Shown: positions 15,944-25,502, numbered from the stretch's first letter. The stretch is DNA of 64,000 nucleotides from Plantactinospora sp. KBS50 (GCF_002285795.1 NZ_CP022961.1:62001-126000), one strand, 5' to 3'. The notes: generated from the sequence alone by a model not told the origin. Numbers and translations: made by a program.

Positions 15944-18073
15944 ATGCTGGCTGCGCTGGGCCGCGCCCTGTACCGCCGGCGCTGGGTCGTGCTCGCCGGC
16001 TGGGGCGCACTGGCGCTGATCGGCGCGCTCGCCGCCGGCCCGCTGATGCACCGGGTCGGCGACGACGGGCCGCTGCGTCCGGACGCCGAGTCCCGGGTGG
16101 CCGCGCAGCGGATCGCGGACCTGTTGCCCGAGGGTCCGCTGATCGTGGCCGTGGTGGGTGACCGCGACCCGTACGATCCGCCGCTGGTGGCCAGCGTCCA
16201 GGGGATCGCCGCGCGGCTGCGGGCCACCGCCGGCGTGGTCGAGGTGCGGGACCTCTACGACCCGGGCGGCAGCCGGATCGGTGCGGACAACCGCAGCAGC
16301 CTGGTGACCGTCGAACTCGCCCGCGGACTGTCCGAGCCGGACCTGCGGCGGCTGGCCGACGGCGTGGTCGACCTGCTGCACCGGATCGACGCCCCGCGGG
16401 TGCTGGTGGGCGGTGCGCCGCTGGCCGATCGGACCTTCGTCGACCAGGCCGGCCGGGACGCCGCGCGGGGGGAGTCCGTCGCGCTCGGCGTCCTGCTGCT
16501 GCTCCTGCTCGTCGTGCTCGGCCCGGTTGCCGGCATGGTGCCGCTGGTCGCGGCGCTCGGCACCGTCGCCGGCACCCTCGGCGCGCTGCTCGCGCTGGAC
16601 CGGGTGACCGGCGTCGGGCAGTTCACGGTCAACGTGGTGACCCTTCTCGGTACCGGTCTCGCCGTCGACTACGCGGTGTTGCTGGTGGCCGCGTTCCGCG
16701 AGGAACAGGCCGCCGGGGCGGCGCCGACCGCCGATCTGATCGCGCGGACGGTGCGCGGCGCCGGGCGTACCGTCCTGGTCGCCGGCGCCGCCGTGGCGGC
16801 GGGGATGGCGGCCCTGACGCTGTTCGGCCAGCCGCTGCTGGCCGGGATGGCCTACGGCGGGGTGGTGGTCGCGCTGGTCGCGACGCTGGCCGGGGTCACC
16901 CTGGTGCCGGCGCTGCTCGCAGTCTGCCGGCCGCGTATCGGGCCGCCCCGCCGGCTCCCGTCCGCGGTACCCGGCACCCCGCTGCTCCGGCTGGCCCGGT
17001 ACGCGCAGCGCCGCCCGGTGCCGGTGCTGATCGGCGTGGCCGGTGCGCTGCTGCTGCTCGCCCTGCCGCTGCTGTTCGGCGCCCGGCTGGCCGACCCGGG
17101 CGTGCGGGCGCTGCCACCGGAGGCGGAGGCCCGCCGGGCGTACGAGGTGCTCCAGCGGGACTTCGAGGCGGACCGGGCTCCGGCGTTGACCGTGGTGCTG
17201 GCCGGCGATCCGGGCGGCGCCGAGGTCCGCGACATGATCAACCGGATCAACCGGCTTCCGCGGGTGCTGCGGACCCAACCCCGACCCGACGTACCGGTCG
17301 GGACGACGGTGCTGGACGTGACCCCCGCGGGCGGCCCCGGCGGCACCGCGTCCGGTGAGCTGGTGACCCAGGTACGCGGGCTGCCGAGCCCGGTTCCGAT
17401 GCTGGTGGGCGGGCCGGCGGCGGAGCTTGTCGACTACCAGGAGTCGGTGCGCGCCCGGCTGCCGCTGGCGCTGCTGGCGTTGGCGCTGTCCGCGGCGGTT
17501 CCGTTGTCCCTGCTCACCGGCTCGGTGGTGATTCCGGTCAAGGGCATGCTGCTGACCGCGCTCACCCTGCTGGCCAGCCTCGGGCTGCTCGTGCTGGTCT
17601 TCCAGCACGGCGTCGCGGCCGGGGCGCTGGGGGTACGCCCCGGTGCCGTCGACGTGACGACGCCGGTGCTGCTGCTCGTCTTCGTGGTCGGCCTGTCGAC
17701 CGACTACGAGGTGTTCCTGCTGGCCCGGATCACCCGGGAGTGGCGCCGCGCCGGCGCCGGAGCCGGGGCCGCCGCCACCGACCGCGCGGTGCTGGCCGGC
17801 ATCGGCCGGACCGGGCCGGTCGTGACGCTCGCGGCGGCCTGCATCACGGTGGTCTTCCTGGGCTTCCTGACCGGCCGGCTGAGCGCGGTCAAGGAGGTCG
17901 GCTTCGGCATGGCGGTGGCGGTGGCAATCGATGTGACGCTGGTCCGCGGGCTGCTGCTGCCCGCGCTGATGCACCTGCTGGCGCACCGCAACTGGTGGAT
18001 TCCGGCCTGGCCGGGCCGGCGGCGGCGGGTCGTGGACCGGGTGCCGGACGCGCCCCGGGTGCCGGCTGTCTGA
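15944..18073 (+). CDS. MMPL-family (RND-type) membrane transporter
   Basis: A 709-residue MMPL protein with the expected duplicated layout: one N-terminal helix, an external domain (about 35-165), a block of transmembrane helices, a second external domain (about 360-480) and a second helix block. The two proton-relay signatures are GLAVDYAVLLVAAF in the first half and GLSTDYEVFLLARI in the second. In actinomycetes this family exports lipids, siderophores or antibiotics. The substrate here is unknown, and no biosynthetic genes flank it. GGAGG precedes the ATG. It lacks the long C-terminal tail of mycobacterial MmpL3. Confidence 0.9.
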   Translation: MLAALGRALYRRRWVVLAGWGALALIGALAAGPLMHRVGDDGPLRPDAESRVAAQRIADLLPEGPLIVAVVGDRDPYDPPLVASVQGIAARLRATAGVVEVRDLYDPGGSRIGADNRSSLVTVELARGLSEPDLRRLADGVVDLLHRIDAPRVLVGGAPLADRTFVDQAGRDAARGESVALGVLLLLLLVVLGPVAGMVPLVAALGTVAGTLGALLALDRVTGVGQFTVNVVTLLGTGLAVDYAVLLVAAFREEQAAGAAPTADLIARTVRGAGRTVLVAGAAVAAGMAALTLFGQPLLAGMAYGGVVVALVATLAGVTLVPALLAVCRPRIGPPRRLPSAVPGTPLLRLARYAQRRPVPVLIGVAGALLLLALPLLFGARLADPGVRALPPEAEARRAYEVLQRDFEADRAPALTVVLAGDPGGAEVRDMINRINRLPRVLRTQPRPDVPVGTTVLDVTPAGGPGGTASGELVTQVRGLPSPVPMLVGGPAAELVDYQESVRARLPLALLALALSAAVPLSLLTGSVVIPVKGMLLTALTLLASLGLLVLVFQHGVAAGALGVRPGAVDVTTPVLLLVFVVGLSTDYEVFLLARITREWRRAGAGAGAAATDRAVLAGIGRTGPVVTLAAACITVVFLGFLTGRLSAVKEVGFGMAVAVAIDVTLVRGLLLPALMHLLAHRNWWIPAWPGRRRRVVDRVPDAPRVPAV

Positions 18074-18153
18074 CCAGCGGGTCAACTGTCGGATTTCCGG
18101 CGGTCATCCGTCGGCACATCGACGGAGCGGTCCCCCGTGTCGCCTGCTCTGCG

Positions 18154-18159
18154 TACCCT
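18154..18159 (+). promoter_or_regulatory. -10 element deciding the start of the XRE/NB-ARC gene
   Basis: TACCCT lies 7 nt before the ATG at 18167 and downstream of an alternative GTG at 18137. This favours a leaderless start at 18167. Confidence 0.45.
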
Positions 18160-18166
18160 TCCGGCC

Positions 18167-20767
18167 ATGGCGGAGGATCATGGGACCACCCGGGGACCGG
18201 TGACCCTCGACGAGTTGCTGCGGAACCGGCGCCGGTCCGTCGGGCTGACCCAGTCCGAACTGGCGCAGCGGGCCGGCATCGGGGTGCGGACCGTCCGTGA
18301 TCTGGAGCGGGGGCGGGCGACCCGGCCGCAGCGCACCACGGTCGAGCTGCTGGCCTCGGCGCTCGGCCTGACCGGTGAGGACCGGTTGCAGTTCCTGTCC
18401 ACCGCGCGCGGCCCGGCGGCGGTCCGGGCGGCCGATGAGCAGCCGGTCCGGGCATCCAGCCTCGGCCTGCCGGCGCCGGTCGAACTGGTCGGCCGGGATC
18501 AGGACGTGGCCGAGCTGAGCGGCATCCTGGGCGCCCCGGACGGTGCCGCTCCGCCGGTGGTGAGCCTGGTCGGGCTGGCGGGGGTGGGCAAGACCGGGCT
18601 GGCGCTGGCGGTGGCGGCCAGGATCGCGGACCGGCATCCGGGCGGGATCGCCGGCATCGTGATCACCGAGGGTTCGTCCGCCAACGACGTGCTCTCCGCG
18701 GTGGCCATGGTGTTCGGGGTGGCCCGCTCCGACGACCTGCCGGTGCGGCTCGCGGAGGGGCCGACGCTGCTGCTGGTGGACGCCGTCGAGCGGCAGCCCG
18801 CGCCGGTCGCCGAGGCGGTGCACTGGCTGACCGTGCGCGCGCCGAGGCTGCGGGTGCTCGCCACCGGCCGGCATCCGGTGGGGCTGCCGGGCGAGCGGGT
18901 CTGGCCGGTGACCCCGCTGGAGGTGCCGCCCGCGGACGCCCGGCCGGATCTCGCGGTGGCCGCCCACTATCCGGCGGTGGAACTCTTTCTCCGCCGCCTG
19001 CGGCAGGTACGCCCCGAGCCGCCGCGGCCGGACGAGCTGCCGGCCCTGGTCGGTCTGGTGCACCGGCTCGGTGGTCTGCCGCTCGCGATCGAGCTGGCCG
19101 CCGCCCGGGGCCGGATCCTCGACCTCAACGAGATGCTGCTGCGGTACGGCGATCGGGTGCTGGACCTGTCCAGCCCGTCCACCACCCGGCAGGCCGTGGC
19201 GGTGACGCTGCGGGACGCGGTGGCCGCCAGCTACCGGCTGCTGGAGCCGGACGAGCGGGCGGCGCTGCGCCGGCTGGCGGTGTTCCGCAACCGCTGGTCC
19301 GTGGAGCTGGCCGAGGCGATGCTGGACGGGCCGGAACCGATCGGTGCAGGCGGTCCCGCGCGGATCGAGGCCGATGTCGAGGCCGGGCCGCCGCCGGCCG
19401 ATCCCGTGTCGCTGCTGGACCGGCTGCTGGCGCTGGGTCTGCTGAGCGCCCGGGGCACCGGCGAGTTCCGGTTCCGGCTGCTGGACGTGGTGCGGGACTT
19501 CGCCACCGAACGGGCGGCGGCCGACGGCGAGCTGACCCAGATCCGGCGCCGGCACGCCGTGGTGCTGGCGAACCTGGCCAACCGGGTCGCGCCGGAGCTG
19601 GTGGGTGCGAACCTGATCCGCGCGGTCGGGACCCTGGACGAGGTGACCCCCGACCTGTGGGCCGCGCTCGCGCACGCCGCCATCGACGATCCGCACACGG
19701 CGCTGCGGCTGGCGGCCGCGCTGCCCCGCTGGTGGCGGTTCCGCGGGCGGGACCGGTCCGGCCGGCAGTGGCTGCGCCGGTTGCTGGACGATCCGCGGAC
19801 CGCCGACGCGGACCCGGTGCTGCGGGCCTGGGCGCAGATCGGCATCGCGCAGTTGGCGCAGGAGCACGGCGAGGGGCCGCGGGAACTCACCACCGTCCAG
19901 GAGGCGTTGTGGCAGTTCCAGCAGGCCGGCGACGTGGCGGGTGAGCTGGTCGCCCGCAGTGTGCTGTGCGGGCTGTACACGGCGGTGGGCGGGCACGGGG
20001 AGGCGCGGCGGCACGGCGAGGCGGTGCTGGCGCTGGCGGGTCGGACGGGTCGGACCCGGGACATGGCCGTGGCGCAGAACAATCTGACCTGGCACGAGAT
20101 CCGGGTCGGTGATCTGGCGGCGGCCCGGCGCCGGCTGGCCGCGGTGGATCGGCTCGCGGCGCAGTGTGGTGAGGAGCGGCTGCGGGTGCTGGCCCGGGCG
20201 AACCTGGCCGAGGTGGCCCGGCTGGACGGCCGGTACGGCGAGGCCGCCCAGCACGGCCGGCGGGTGGCGCGGGTCCTGGACGACCTGGGCGATCCGGGTC
20301 ACCGGCGCCGGGTGCTCGGCACGGTCGGCCTGGCGTTGGCGCAGGACGGCCGGGTGACCGAGGCCGAGGCGGTGCTGGTCGAGTTGCGAGGCACGCTCCC
20401 GCCGGTCGAGCCGTCCGGCGGGATCGGCGATGGCCCGATGATCTCCGCCGGTTCGGGGCCGATGCGGGAGGACGGCACGATCGCCCTGCTGGAGGGGCAC
20501 TTGGCGCTGCGCCGCGGTGATCGGGAGTGGGCGGCCGAGTGGTTCGCCGCGGCGGAACGGGCCAGCACGCACGCCCGGGACGCGCGGGACGTGGTGGAGG
20601 CCCTGGTCGGCCTGGTGGTGAGCACCGACGATCCGGACGCCCGGGCGGCGCAGCGGGTCCGCCTGGACGAGGCTTGCCGGGACGCGGCGATCAGTCTGCT
20701 GCCGCAGGAGCGCGCGTTGCTCGACTCGGTCGGGTCGATACCCGCGCCCCGCCCGTCGCTGGACTGA
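18167..20767 (+). CDS. XRE-HTH / NB-ARC ATPase / TPR-like transcriptional regulator
   Basis: An 866-residue signalling ATPase. An XRE helix-turn-helix occupies about 15-75 (LRNRRRSVGLTQSELAQRAGI-type sequence, with VRDLERGRATRP). The NB-ARC domain follows, with Walker A at residues 136-143 (GLAGVGKT, Lys142), Walker B LLLVDAVE and the GLPLAIELAAARGR element. The C-terminal third is alpha-helical and repeat-like, probably TPR. Such STAND regulators, related to the AfsR/GutR group, often control secondary metabolism. No clear partner gene adjoins it. The stop lies in a 16-bp tandem repeat. Confidence 0.85.
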   Translation: MAEDHGTTRGPVTLDELLRNRRRSVGLTQSELAQRAGIGVRTVRDLERGRATRPQRTTVELLASALGLTGEDRLQFLSTARGPAAVRAADEQPVRASSLGLPAPVELVGRDQDVAELSGILGAPDGAAPPVVSLVGLAGVGKTGLALAVAARIADRHPGGIAGIVITEGSSANDVLSAVAMVFGVARSDDLPVRLAEGPTLLLVDAVERQPAPVAEAVHWLTVRAPRLRVLATGRHPVGLPGERVWPVTPLEVPPADARPDLAVAAHYPAVELFLRRLRQVRPEPPRPDELPALVGLVHRLGGLPLAIELAAARGRILDLNEMLLRYGDRVLDLSSPSTTRQAVAVTLRDAVAASYRLLEPDERAALRRLAVFRNRWSVELAEAMLDGPEPIGAGGPARIEADVEAGPPPADPVSLLDRLLALGLLSARGTGEFRFRLLDVVRDFATERAAADGELTQIRRRHAVVLANLANRVAPELVGANLIRAVGTLDEVTPDLWAALAHAAIDDPHTALRLAAALPRWWRFRGRDRSGRQWLRRLLDDPRTADADPVLRAWAQIGIAQLAQEHGEGPRELTTVQEALWQFQQAGDVAGELVARSVLCGLYTAVGGHGEARRHGEAVLALAGRTGRTRDMAVAQNNLTWHEIRVGDLAAARRRLAAVDRLAAQCGEERLRVLARANLAEVARLDGRYGEAAQHGRRVARVLDDLGDPGHRRRVLGTVGLALAQDGRVTEAEAVLVELRGTLPPVEPSGGIGDGPMISAGSGPMREDGTIALLEGHLALRRGDREWAAEWFAAAERASTHARDARDVVEALVGLVVSTDDPDARAAQRVRLDEACRDAAISLLPQERALLDSVGSIPAPRPSLD

Positions 20768-20800
20768 ACCGTCGCTGGACCGAGCCGTCGCTGGACCGAG
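20753..20800 (+). repeat. Three 16-bp tandem repeats over the NB-ARC gene stop
   Basis: CCGTCGCTGGACTGAA at 20753 contains the TGA stop. It is followed by two identical copies of CCGTCGCTGGACCGAG at 20769 and 20785. Confidence 0.92.
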
Positions 20801-21162
20801 CCGCTGGGGCGGAGATGTCCGGGCGGTGATCTACCGAGCGCCGATGTCTGAGCGCCGATGTCTGAGCGCCGATGTTGTTCGGGCGGTGATCTCCGGGTCG
20901 GAACGCTCTGACCGGCGTTGACCCAACCCCCTGATGGGTCAACGCCGGTCCAGACCGCCCGAGGTGGCGCGGATGGATCGGCCCCCGACAGCCCCTCGCT
21001 CGCGTCCATCCACGCCACGCCCGTGCCCCCCGCCTGGAGACAGTAGCCAGCGTTGCCGGGTGTTTTGCGCCTTTGGTCCCAAGTGTTGCGCTCTCCGGAT
21101 GACTTCTGCCGGTCTTTCTGCCGGTGTTCCGGGTCGCTCCGGGCAGGGCCGTGCGGCGGGTG
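20768..21162. other. 395-bp gap without a gene, with minisatellite repeats
   Basis: The left half is made of short repeats: the 16-mers above, three 14-mers (GAGCGCCGATGTCT, 20836-20877) and two copies of GGGCGGTGATCT at 20821 and 20881. The right half shows no repeats, no convincing gene and no clear terminator. Confidence 0.7.
20836..20877 (+). repeat. Three 14-bp tandem repeats
   Basis: GAGCGCCGATGTCT at 20836 and 20850 is followed by a copy at 20864 that differs in the last two bases. Confidence 0.92.
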
Positions 21163-21699
21163 TTACCGCTCGTCACGCCCGGTGTCGATGACCGTCGCCG
21201 GCTGCTCGTGGTGCGCGTCGGCCGGGTTGGCGACGCTGCCCGCGGTGGCGCCGGGGTGCACCGCGTCGCGCACGGTGCGTAGCGAGACGAGCAGGTGATC
21301 AAGGTCCTCCGGGCTGAGCTGTCCGGTGAACCACTGCTCGATGATGCGCAGGTGGTCGGGGAGCGCCCTGTTCAGCCGGTTCCGGCCCGACTGGGTCACC
21401 ACGGCGTACGAACTGCGCCGGTCGGACGGGCAGGCGCGCCGGCAGAGCAGGCCGTCCCGCTCCATCCGGTCCACCACCCGGGTCACCCCGCTGGTGGAGA
21501 GCGAGGTCTGTGCCGCCAGGTCGCTCATCCGCAGCTGGTGTCCGGGGGAGCGGGCCAGCCGCATCAACACCTCGAATTCGACCACGGACAGGTTGTGCTC
21601 CTCCAACTGCGTGGCGAATCGGCCGGCCAGCCCGGAGTACGTCTCGACGAGCAGGCCGAGTGCCGTGATGCGGGGGTCGTCGAAGACGTTCTCGGTCAC
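21163..21699 (-). CDS. MarR-family transcriptional regulator
   Basis: A 178-residue winged-helix regulator of the MarR family. The DNA-binding core is recognisable: EFEVLMRLARSPGHQLRMSD, then TSLSTSGVTRVVDRMERDGL and the wing with RRACPSDRRSSYAVVT. The family acts as a dimer that usually represses divergent genes and is released by small ligands. The yceI gene is divergent, and a palindrome overlapping its -10 is the likely operator. The GTG start has a TAGGAT -10 element 6 nt upstream, so this transcript is probably leaderless. Confidence 0.9.
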   Translation of the reverse strand: MTENVFDDPRITALGLLVETYSGLAGRFATQLEEHNLSVVEFEVLMRLARSPGHQLRMSDLAAQTSLSTSGVTRVVDRMERDGLLCRRACPSDRRSSYAVVTQSGRNRLNRALPDHLRIIEQWFTGQLSPEDLDHLLVSLRTVRDAVHPGATAGSVANPADAHHEQPATVIDTGRDER

Positions 21700-21705
21700 C
21701 CGTCC

Positions 21706-21711
21706 ATCCTA
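21706..21711 (-). promoter_or_regulatory. -10 element of the MarR gene (leaderless)
   Basis: TAGGAT on the minus strand lies 6 nt before the GTG start. Confidence 0.5.
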
Positions 21712-21738
21712 CAGGAACTTGACGGGAGGAATATTGCT

Positions 21739-21752
21739 GCGACTATAGTTGC
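21739..21752. promoter_or_regulatory. Probable MarR operator over the yceI -10 element
   Basis: GCGACTATAGTTGC is palindromic in 12 of 14 positions and includes TATAGT (21744-21749), the likely yceI -10. Binding there would block yceI transcription and could also regulate the divergent marR gene. Confidence 0.5.
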
Positions 21753-21798
21753 TTAGTCAGACATCTGATCGGCAAGCCAGTTCCCAGAGGAGTTCCGC

Positions 21799-22377
21799 AT
21801 GACCACCAGCACCGGCGTCACCCGCGAGTGGCAGGGCCTCACCATTCCGGCCCCCGGTACCTACCAGCTCGACCCGGCGCACCGGCGGGTCGGCTTCGTG
21901 GCCCGGCACATGATGGTGAGCAAGGTGCGCGGGGAGTTCACCGAGGCGTCCGCCACCATCACCGTGGCGGAGGACCCGCTGGAGTCCGCCGTGCAGGCCA
22001 CCATCGGTGCGGCCAGCATCACCACCGGTCAGGACGACCGGGACGCGCACCTGCGCAGCGCCGACTTCCTGGACGCTGAGAAGTACCCGACGCTGGAGTT
22101 CCGCAGCACCGGTGTCACCTCGCACAGCGGCTCCGAGTTCGTCCTGGCCGGCGAGCTGACCATCCACGGGGTGACCCGCCCGGTCGAGCTCAAGGTGGAG
22201 TTCGAGGGCGTGGGGCGCAGCCCGTTCGGGCAGGACATCTTCGGGTTCACCGCGAGCACCGAGATCGACCGCGAGGACTTCGGCCTGACCTGGAACGTCG
22301 CCCTGGAGACCGGCGGCGTCCTGGTCGGCAAGAAGATCAAGATCGAGATCGAGGGCGAAGGCGTCCGCCAGTCCTGA
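21799..22377 (+). CDS. YceI-family lipocalin-like protein
   Basis: A 192-residue YceI-domain protein. These fold as a beta-barrel that binds isoprenoid-like or other amphiphilic ligands. Typical motifs are YQLDPAHRRVGFVARHMM, TGQDDRDAHLRSADFLDAEKY and GELTIHGVTRPVEL. There is no signal peptide, so unlike E. coli YceI it should be cytoplasmic. AGAGGAG lies just before the ATG. It is divergent from a MarR regulator whose probable operator covers its promoter, which suggests stress- or ligand-induced expression. Confidence 0.9.
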   Translation: MTTSTGVTREWQGLTIPAPGTYQLDPAHRRVGFVARHMMVSKVRGEFTEASATITVAEDPLESAVQATIGAASITTGQDDRDAHLRSADFLDAEKYPTLEFRSTGVTSHSGSEFVLAGELTIHGVTRPVELKVEFEGVGRSPFGQDIFGFTASTEIDREDFGLTWNVALETGGVLVGKKIKIEIEGEGVRQS

Positions 22378-22402
22378 TCCGGCGGTCCCGATCCGGCACG
22401 TC

Positions 22403-22439
22403 CGGCGGCCCGCATCCGGCATCCGGATGCGGGCCGCCG
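22403..22439 (+). terminator. 17-bp perfect terminator hairpin after yceI
   Basis: Arms 22403-22419 and 22423-22439 are exact inverted complements around a CAT loop, 25 nt after the yceI stop. Confidence 0.85.
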
Positions 22440-22521
22440 CGTGACTGAGCCCACTGTGATCGCGCGGACCGTCCGGGTAAGGCAGGATGAATCGTCCGCC
22501 GCCGCGTACCTGGAGGGCACA

Positions 22522-24000
22522 ATGGGCCGCGACGTCTCGCAGGGCGTCTTCTCCCGAGAAGATCGGGTGCGTTACCGGCAGAAGGTCCGTCGCTGTCTGG
22601 ACGTCTTCGCCCTGATGCTCGACGATTTCGGCTTCGACGCGGACCGGCCGATGACCGGCCTGGAGATCGAGCTGAATCTGATGGACGGCCTCGCCGAGCC
22701 GGCCATGCGCAACTCGGAGATCCTCGCCAACCTGGCGGATCCCAACTTCCAGACCGAGCTGGGCCGGTTCAACCTGGAGCTGAACGCCGCGCCGCGGCTG
22801 ATCGACGGCAACGGGTTCGCCGACTACGAGCAGGACCTGCGGGACAGCCTGGCCAGGGCCGACGAGCGGGCGGCCGGCTTCGACGCCCAGATCGTGATGG
22901 TGGGCATCCTGCCCACCCTGACGGCCGGGCACCTGGTCGTGGACAACCTCTCCGCGAACGAGCGCTACCAGGTGCTCAACGAGCAGATCGTGACCGCCCG
23001 GGGCGAGGACATCGAGCTCGACATCCGGGGCGTGGAGCGGCTGGAGACGCACACCGACTCGATCGCCCCGGAGGCCGCGTGCACGAGCCTCCAGTTCCAT
23101 CTCCAGGTCGCGCCGGACAGCTTCGCCGACGTCTGGAACGCATCCCAGGCCATCGCCGGGGTCCAGGTGGCGCTCGGCGCCAACTCCCCCTACCTGTACG
23201 GGCGGCAGCTCTGGGCCGAGACCCGCATCGCCCTCTTCGAGCAGGCCACCGACACCCGGCCGGACGAGCTGAAGGCCCAGGGGGTACGTCCGCGGGTGTG
23301 GTTCGGCGAACGGTGGATCACGTCGATCTTCGACCTCTTCGAGGAGAACGTCCGCTATTTCTCGCCGCTGCTGCCCATCTGCGACGACGAGGACCCGGTG
23401 GAGGTCCTGCACGAGGGGGGCGTGCCCCAGCTCGCCGAGCTGCGGCTGCACAACGGGACCGTCTACCGCTGGAACCGCCCGGTCTACGACATCATGAACG
23501 GCCGCCCGCACCTGCGGGTGGAGAACCGGGTGCTGCCGGCCGGACCCACCGTGGTGGACATGCTGGCGAACGCGGCGTTCTACTTCGGGCTCGCCCGGGA
23601 GCTGTCCGAGGCGGACCGTCCGGTGTGGAGCCAACTGACCTTCAGTACCGCCGAGGAGAACTTCCACGCGGCGGCCCGGCGCGGCATCGAGGCCACCGTC
23701 TACTGGCCGCGGCTCGGCGAGGTACGGGTCACCGATCTGGTCCGGGACGTGTTGCTGCCCCGCGCCGCCGCCGGGCTCGACCGGTTCGGGGTGGATCCGG
23801 CCCAGCGGGACCGGCTGCTCGGCATCATCGAGGAGCGCTGCCGGACCCGGCGCAACGGTGCGGTGTGGCAGACCGAGACGGTCCGCGCGGCCGAGCGCGG
23901 CCGGGGGATGGCCCGGCAGCCCGCGCTGCATCACATGGTCCAGCGCTACGGCGAACTGCAACGGACCAACGAGCCGGTGCACACCTGGCCGGTGGAGTGA
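22522..24000 (+). CDS. Glutamate-cysteine ligase-like (GCS2/YbdK superfamily) enzyme
   Basis: A 492-residue protein of the actinobacterial glutamate-cysteine ligase-like family. It opens with GRDVSQGVFSREDRVRYRQKV, followed by the nucleotide/metal region TGLEIELNLMD, FNLELNAAPR, and later LQFHLQVAP and PHLRVENRVLPAGPT. Relatives ligate glutamate to an amine or thiol. The true substrate is not established, and actinomycetes make mycothiol rather than glutathione. I place the start at ATG 22522 (GGAGG upstream) because the family begins there; an earlier GTG at 22441 adds an unconserved extension. Degenerate repeats of GGTGGAGTGACC begin at the stop. Confidence 0.82.
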   Translation: MGRDVSQGVFSREDRVRYRQKVRRCLDVFALMLDDFGFDADRPMTGLEIELNLMDGLAEPAMRNSEILANLADPNFQTELGRFNLELNAAPRLIDGNGFADYEQDLRDSLARADERAAGFDAQIVMVGILPTLTAGHLVVDNLSANERYQVLNEQIVTARGEDIELDIRGVERLETHTDSIAPEAACTSLQFHLQVAPDSFADVWNASQAIAGVQVALGANSPYLYGRQLWAETRIALFEQATDTRPDELKAQGVRPRVWFGERWITSIFDLFEENVRYFSPLLPICDDEDPVEVLHEGGVPQLAELRLHNGTVYRWNRPVYDIMNGRPHLRVENRVLPAGPTVVDMLANAAFYFGLARELSEADRPVWSQLTFSTAEENFHAAARRGIEATVYWPRLGEVRVTDLVRDVLLPRAAAGLDRFGVDPAQRDRLLGIIEERCRTRRNGAVWQTETVRAAERGRGMARQPALHHMVQRYGELQRTNEPVHTWPVE

Positions 24001-24091
24001 CCACCGCCGGTCCGGGGTGGGGTGGAGCGACCACCCGGACCGTCAAGCGCCGGGGTGGAGTGACCTGGGCCGGTCCGGGTCGGGCCGGTGG

Positions 24092-25495
24092 TCAGCCGTT
24101 GGACCTGCCGCGGGCGGAGCCGTCGGAACCGGTCGCGGATGTACCCTCGCCGGCGCCGCCCGTGGCGGACTGCTCGGGACCGCCCGGCTGGGTCGGCACC
24201 CGGCCCGCCCGGCCGCGGGCGCCCCGGGCGGACCTGCCCCGCGCGGTACCCGTCCCGGATCCCGGATCCGGCGGCGTGCCCTGGGCGGTGCCGCCCTCGG
24301 TGGCCCTGCGGTCGGTCGCCCCGTCGGCAGCCCCGTCCGGCGCCGCGTCCGCTGTCGGCACCGTGGCCCGGCCCACCGGCCCGGTCTGCTTCGGCCCGGT
24401 CTGCTTGCGGCCGGCCGGGGTCCGCGCCGGGTCGGCTCCGGTCGCCGGGTCCGCCCCGGTCCGTCCGGCCTCCGGCCCGTCCGTTCCGGCCACCGGCCGC
24501 GGGCCGTCCGGCCGGTCCGGGTCGCTCTCTCCGGTCGCCGTACCGATCGCGGCCTCGGCCTGGTCCGCCCCGGTGTCGGCCGCCGTCGCCGGAGTGCCGG
24601 CGCGGTCCCGACGCTGCGCGCGGGCCGCGACCAGGGCCGAGCCGAGCAGCCCGACGACCACCGCGTACGGCGCGATGACCTGGGCCGGGAGCTGGTCGGC
24701 GCGCAACCCCGCGAGTCGCGGCGTGGTCAGGAAGTACGCCGCGGCCACCAGCAACGGACCCGCCGCCCCGGCGACGGTGGCGCCGACCCGGAACGCGGCG
24801 TCGGCGGCCTGGCGGCGGGCCGCGACGGCCCCGAACACCAGCGCCGAGGTGAACGAGAGCGCCGCGCCGGGCCAGTACAGATAGCCGCGTAGCCAGTACC
24901 GGTCGCCGTCGGTGATCCGCCACATGCCCAGTTGCGTGCCGGAGGACCGGTCGCCGGCCAGCACGCCGTCGATGACCGCGACGATCGCCAACGCCCAGAC
25001 CCAGACCAGGGTGGCCAGGACGTTGGTGGCGACCGCCGGTGAGGTCAGCGCCCAGATCGCGGCGAACACCCCGATCAGCACGCCGAGCACCGCGTACGCG
25101 GCCGCGATGGTCTGCGGGGAGAATGCCTCCGCCCTGGTCGCGGCGCGGGCCGGGACCGCCACCAGGGCGACGGTCAACAGGCCGCCCAGCGCGGCCGCGA
25201 GGGCCAGCACCAGCCGCCAGAGACCACCGGTCAGTCCCGGGCTGCCGCCCGGCGCCGCGCCGGACCCGGAGTTGCCGAGTCGCGCCGCGCAGATCGCGCC
25301 GCAGACCGTGGCCGTTGCCGACACCCAGACGGCCCAGGCCACCCCGGTCTGCCAGGCGAGCTGGCCGGTCGCGTCGGTGGCCGGCTGCCAGGCGATGATG
25401 CCGAGGCCGTATCCCAGGCCGAGTTGCGCGGCACCCGTACCGGCCGCGACACCAACGGCCGTCGCGACCTCTCCCAACCAGCCTCGTACGGCCAT
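24092..25495 (-). CDS. Polytopic membrane protein with acidic, Pro/Thr-rich tail, unknown function
   Basis: A 467-residue protein. About eight transmembrane helices occupy residues 1-300 (for example LVLALAAALGGLLTVALVA and AIVAVIDGVLAGDR). The remaining 160 residues are disordered, rich in Pro, Thr, Gly and charged residues, and probably cytoplasmic. I do not recognise a family. The minus-strand -10 TACGCT lies 7 nt before the ATG, suggesting a leaderless transcript. It is divergent from a PASTA-domain membrane protein gene, 244 nt away. Confidence 0.7.
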   Translation of the reverse strand: MAVRGWLGEVATAVGVAAGTGAAQLGLGYGLGIIAWQPATDATGQLAWQTGVAWAVWVSATATVCGAICAARLGNSGSGAAPGGSPGLTGGLWRLVLALAAALGGLLTVALVAVPARAATRAEAFSPQTIAAAYAVLGVLIGVFAAIWALTSPAVATNVLATLVWVWALAIVAVIDGVLAGDRSSGTQLGMWRITDGDRYWLRGYLYWPGAALSFTSALVFGAVAARRQAADAAFRVGATVAGAAGPLLVAAAYFLTTPRLAGLRADQLPAQVIAPYAVVVGLLGSALVAARAQRRDRAGTPATAADTGADQAEAAIGTATGESDPDRPDGPRPVAGTDGPEAGRTGADPATGADPARTPAGRKQTGPKQTGPVGRATVPTADAAPDGAADGATDRRATEGGTAQGTPPDPGSGTGTARGRSARGARGRAGRVPTQPGGPEQSATGGAGEGTSATGSDGSARGRSNG

Positions 25496-25502
25496 GCGGG
25501 GC

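Noticed and set aside
15725-18085. 786-codon minus-strand frame opposite the MMPL gene
   Set aside because: It is the antisense shadow of a transporter gene with clear GLAVDYAV and GLSTDYEV motifs.
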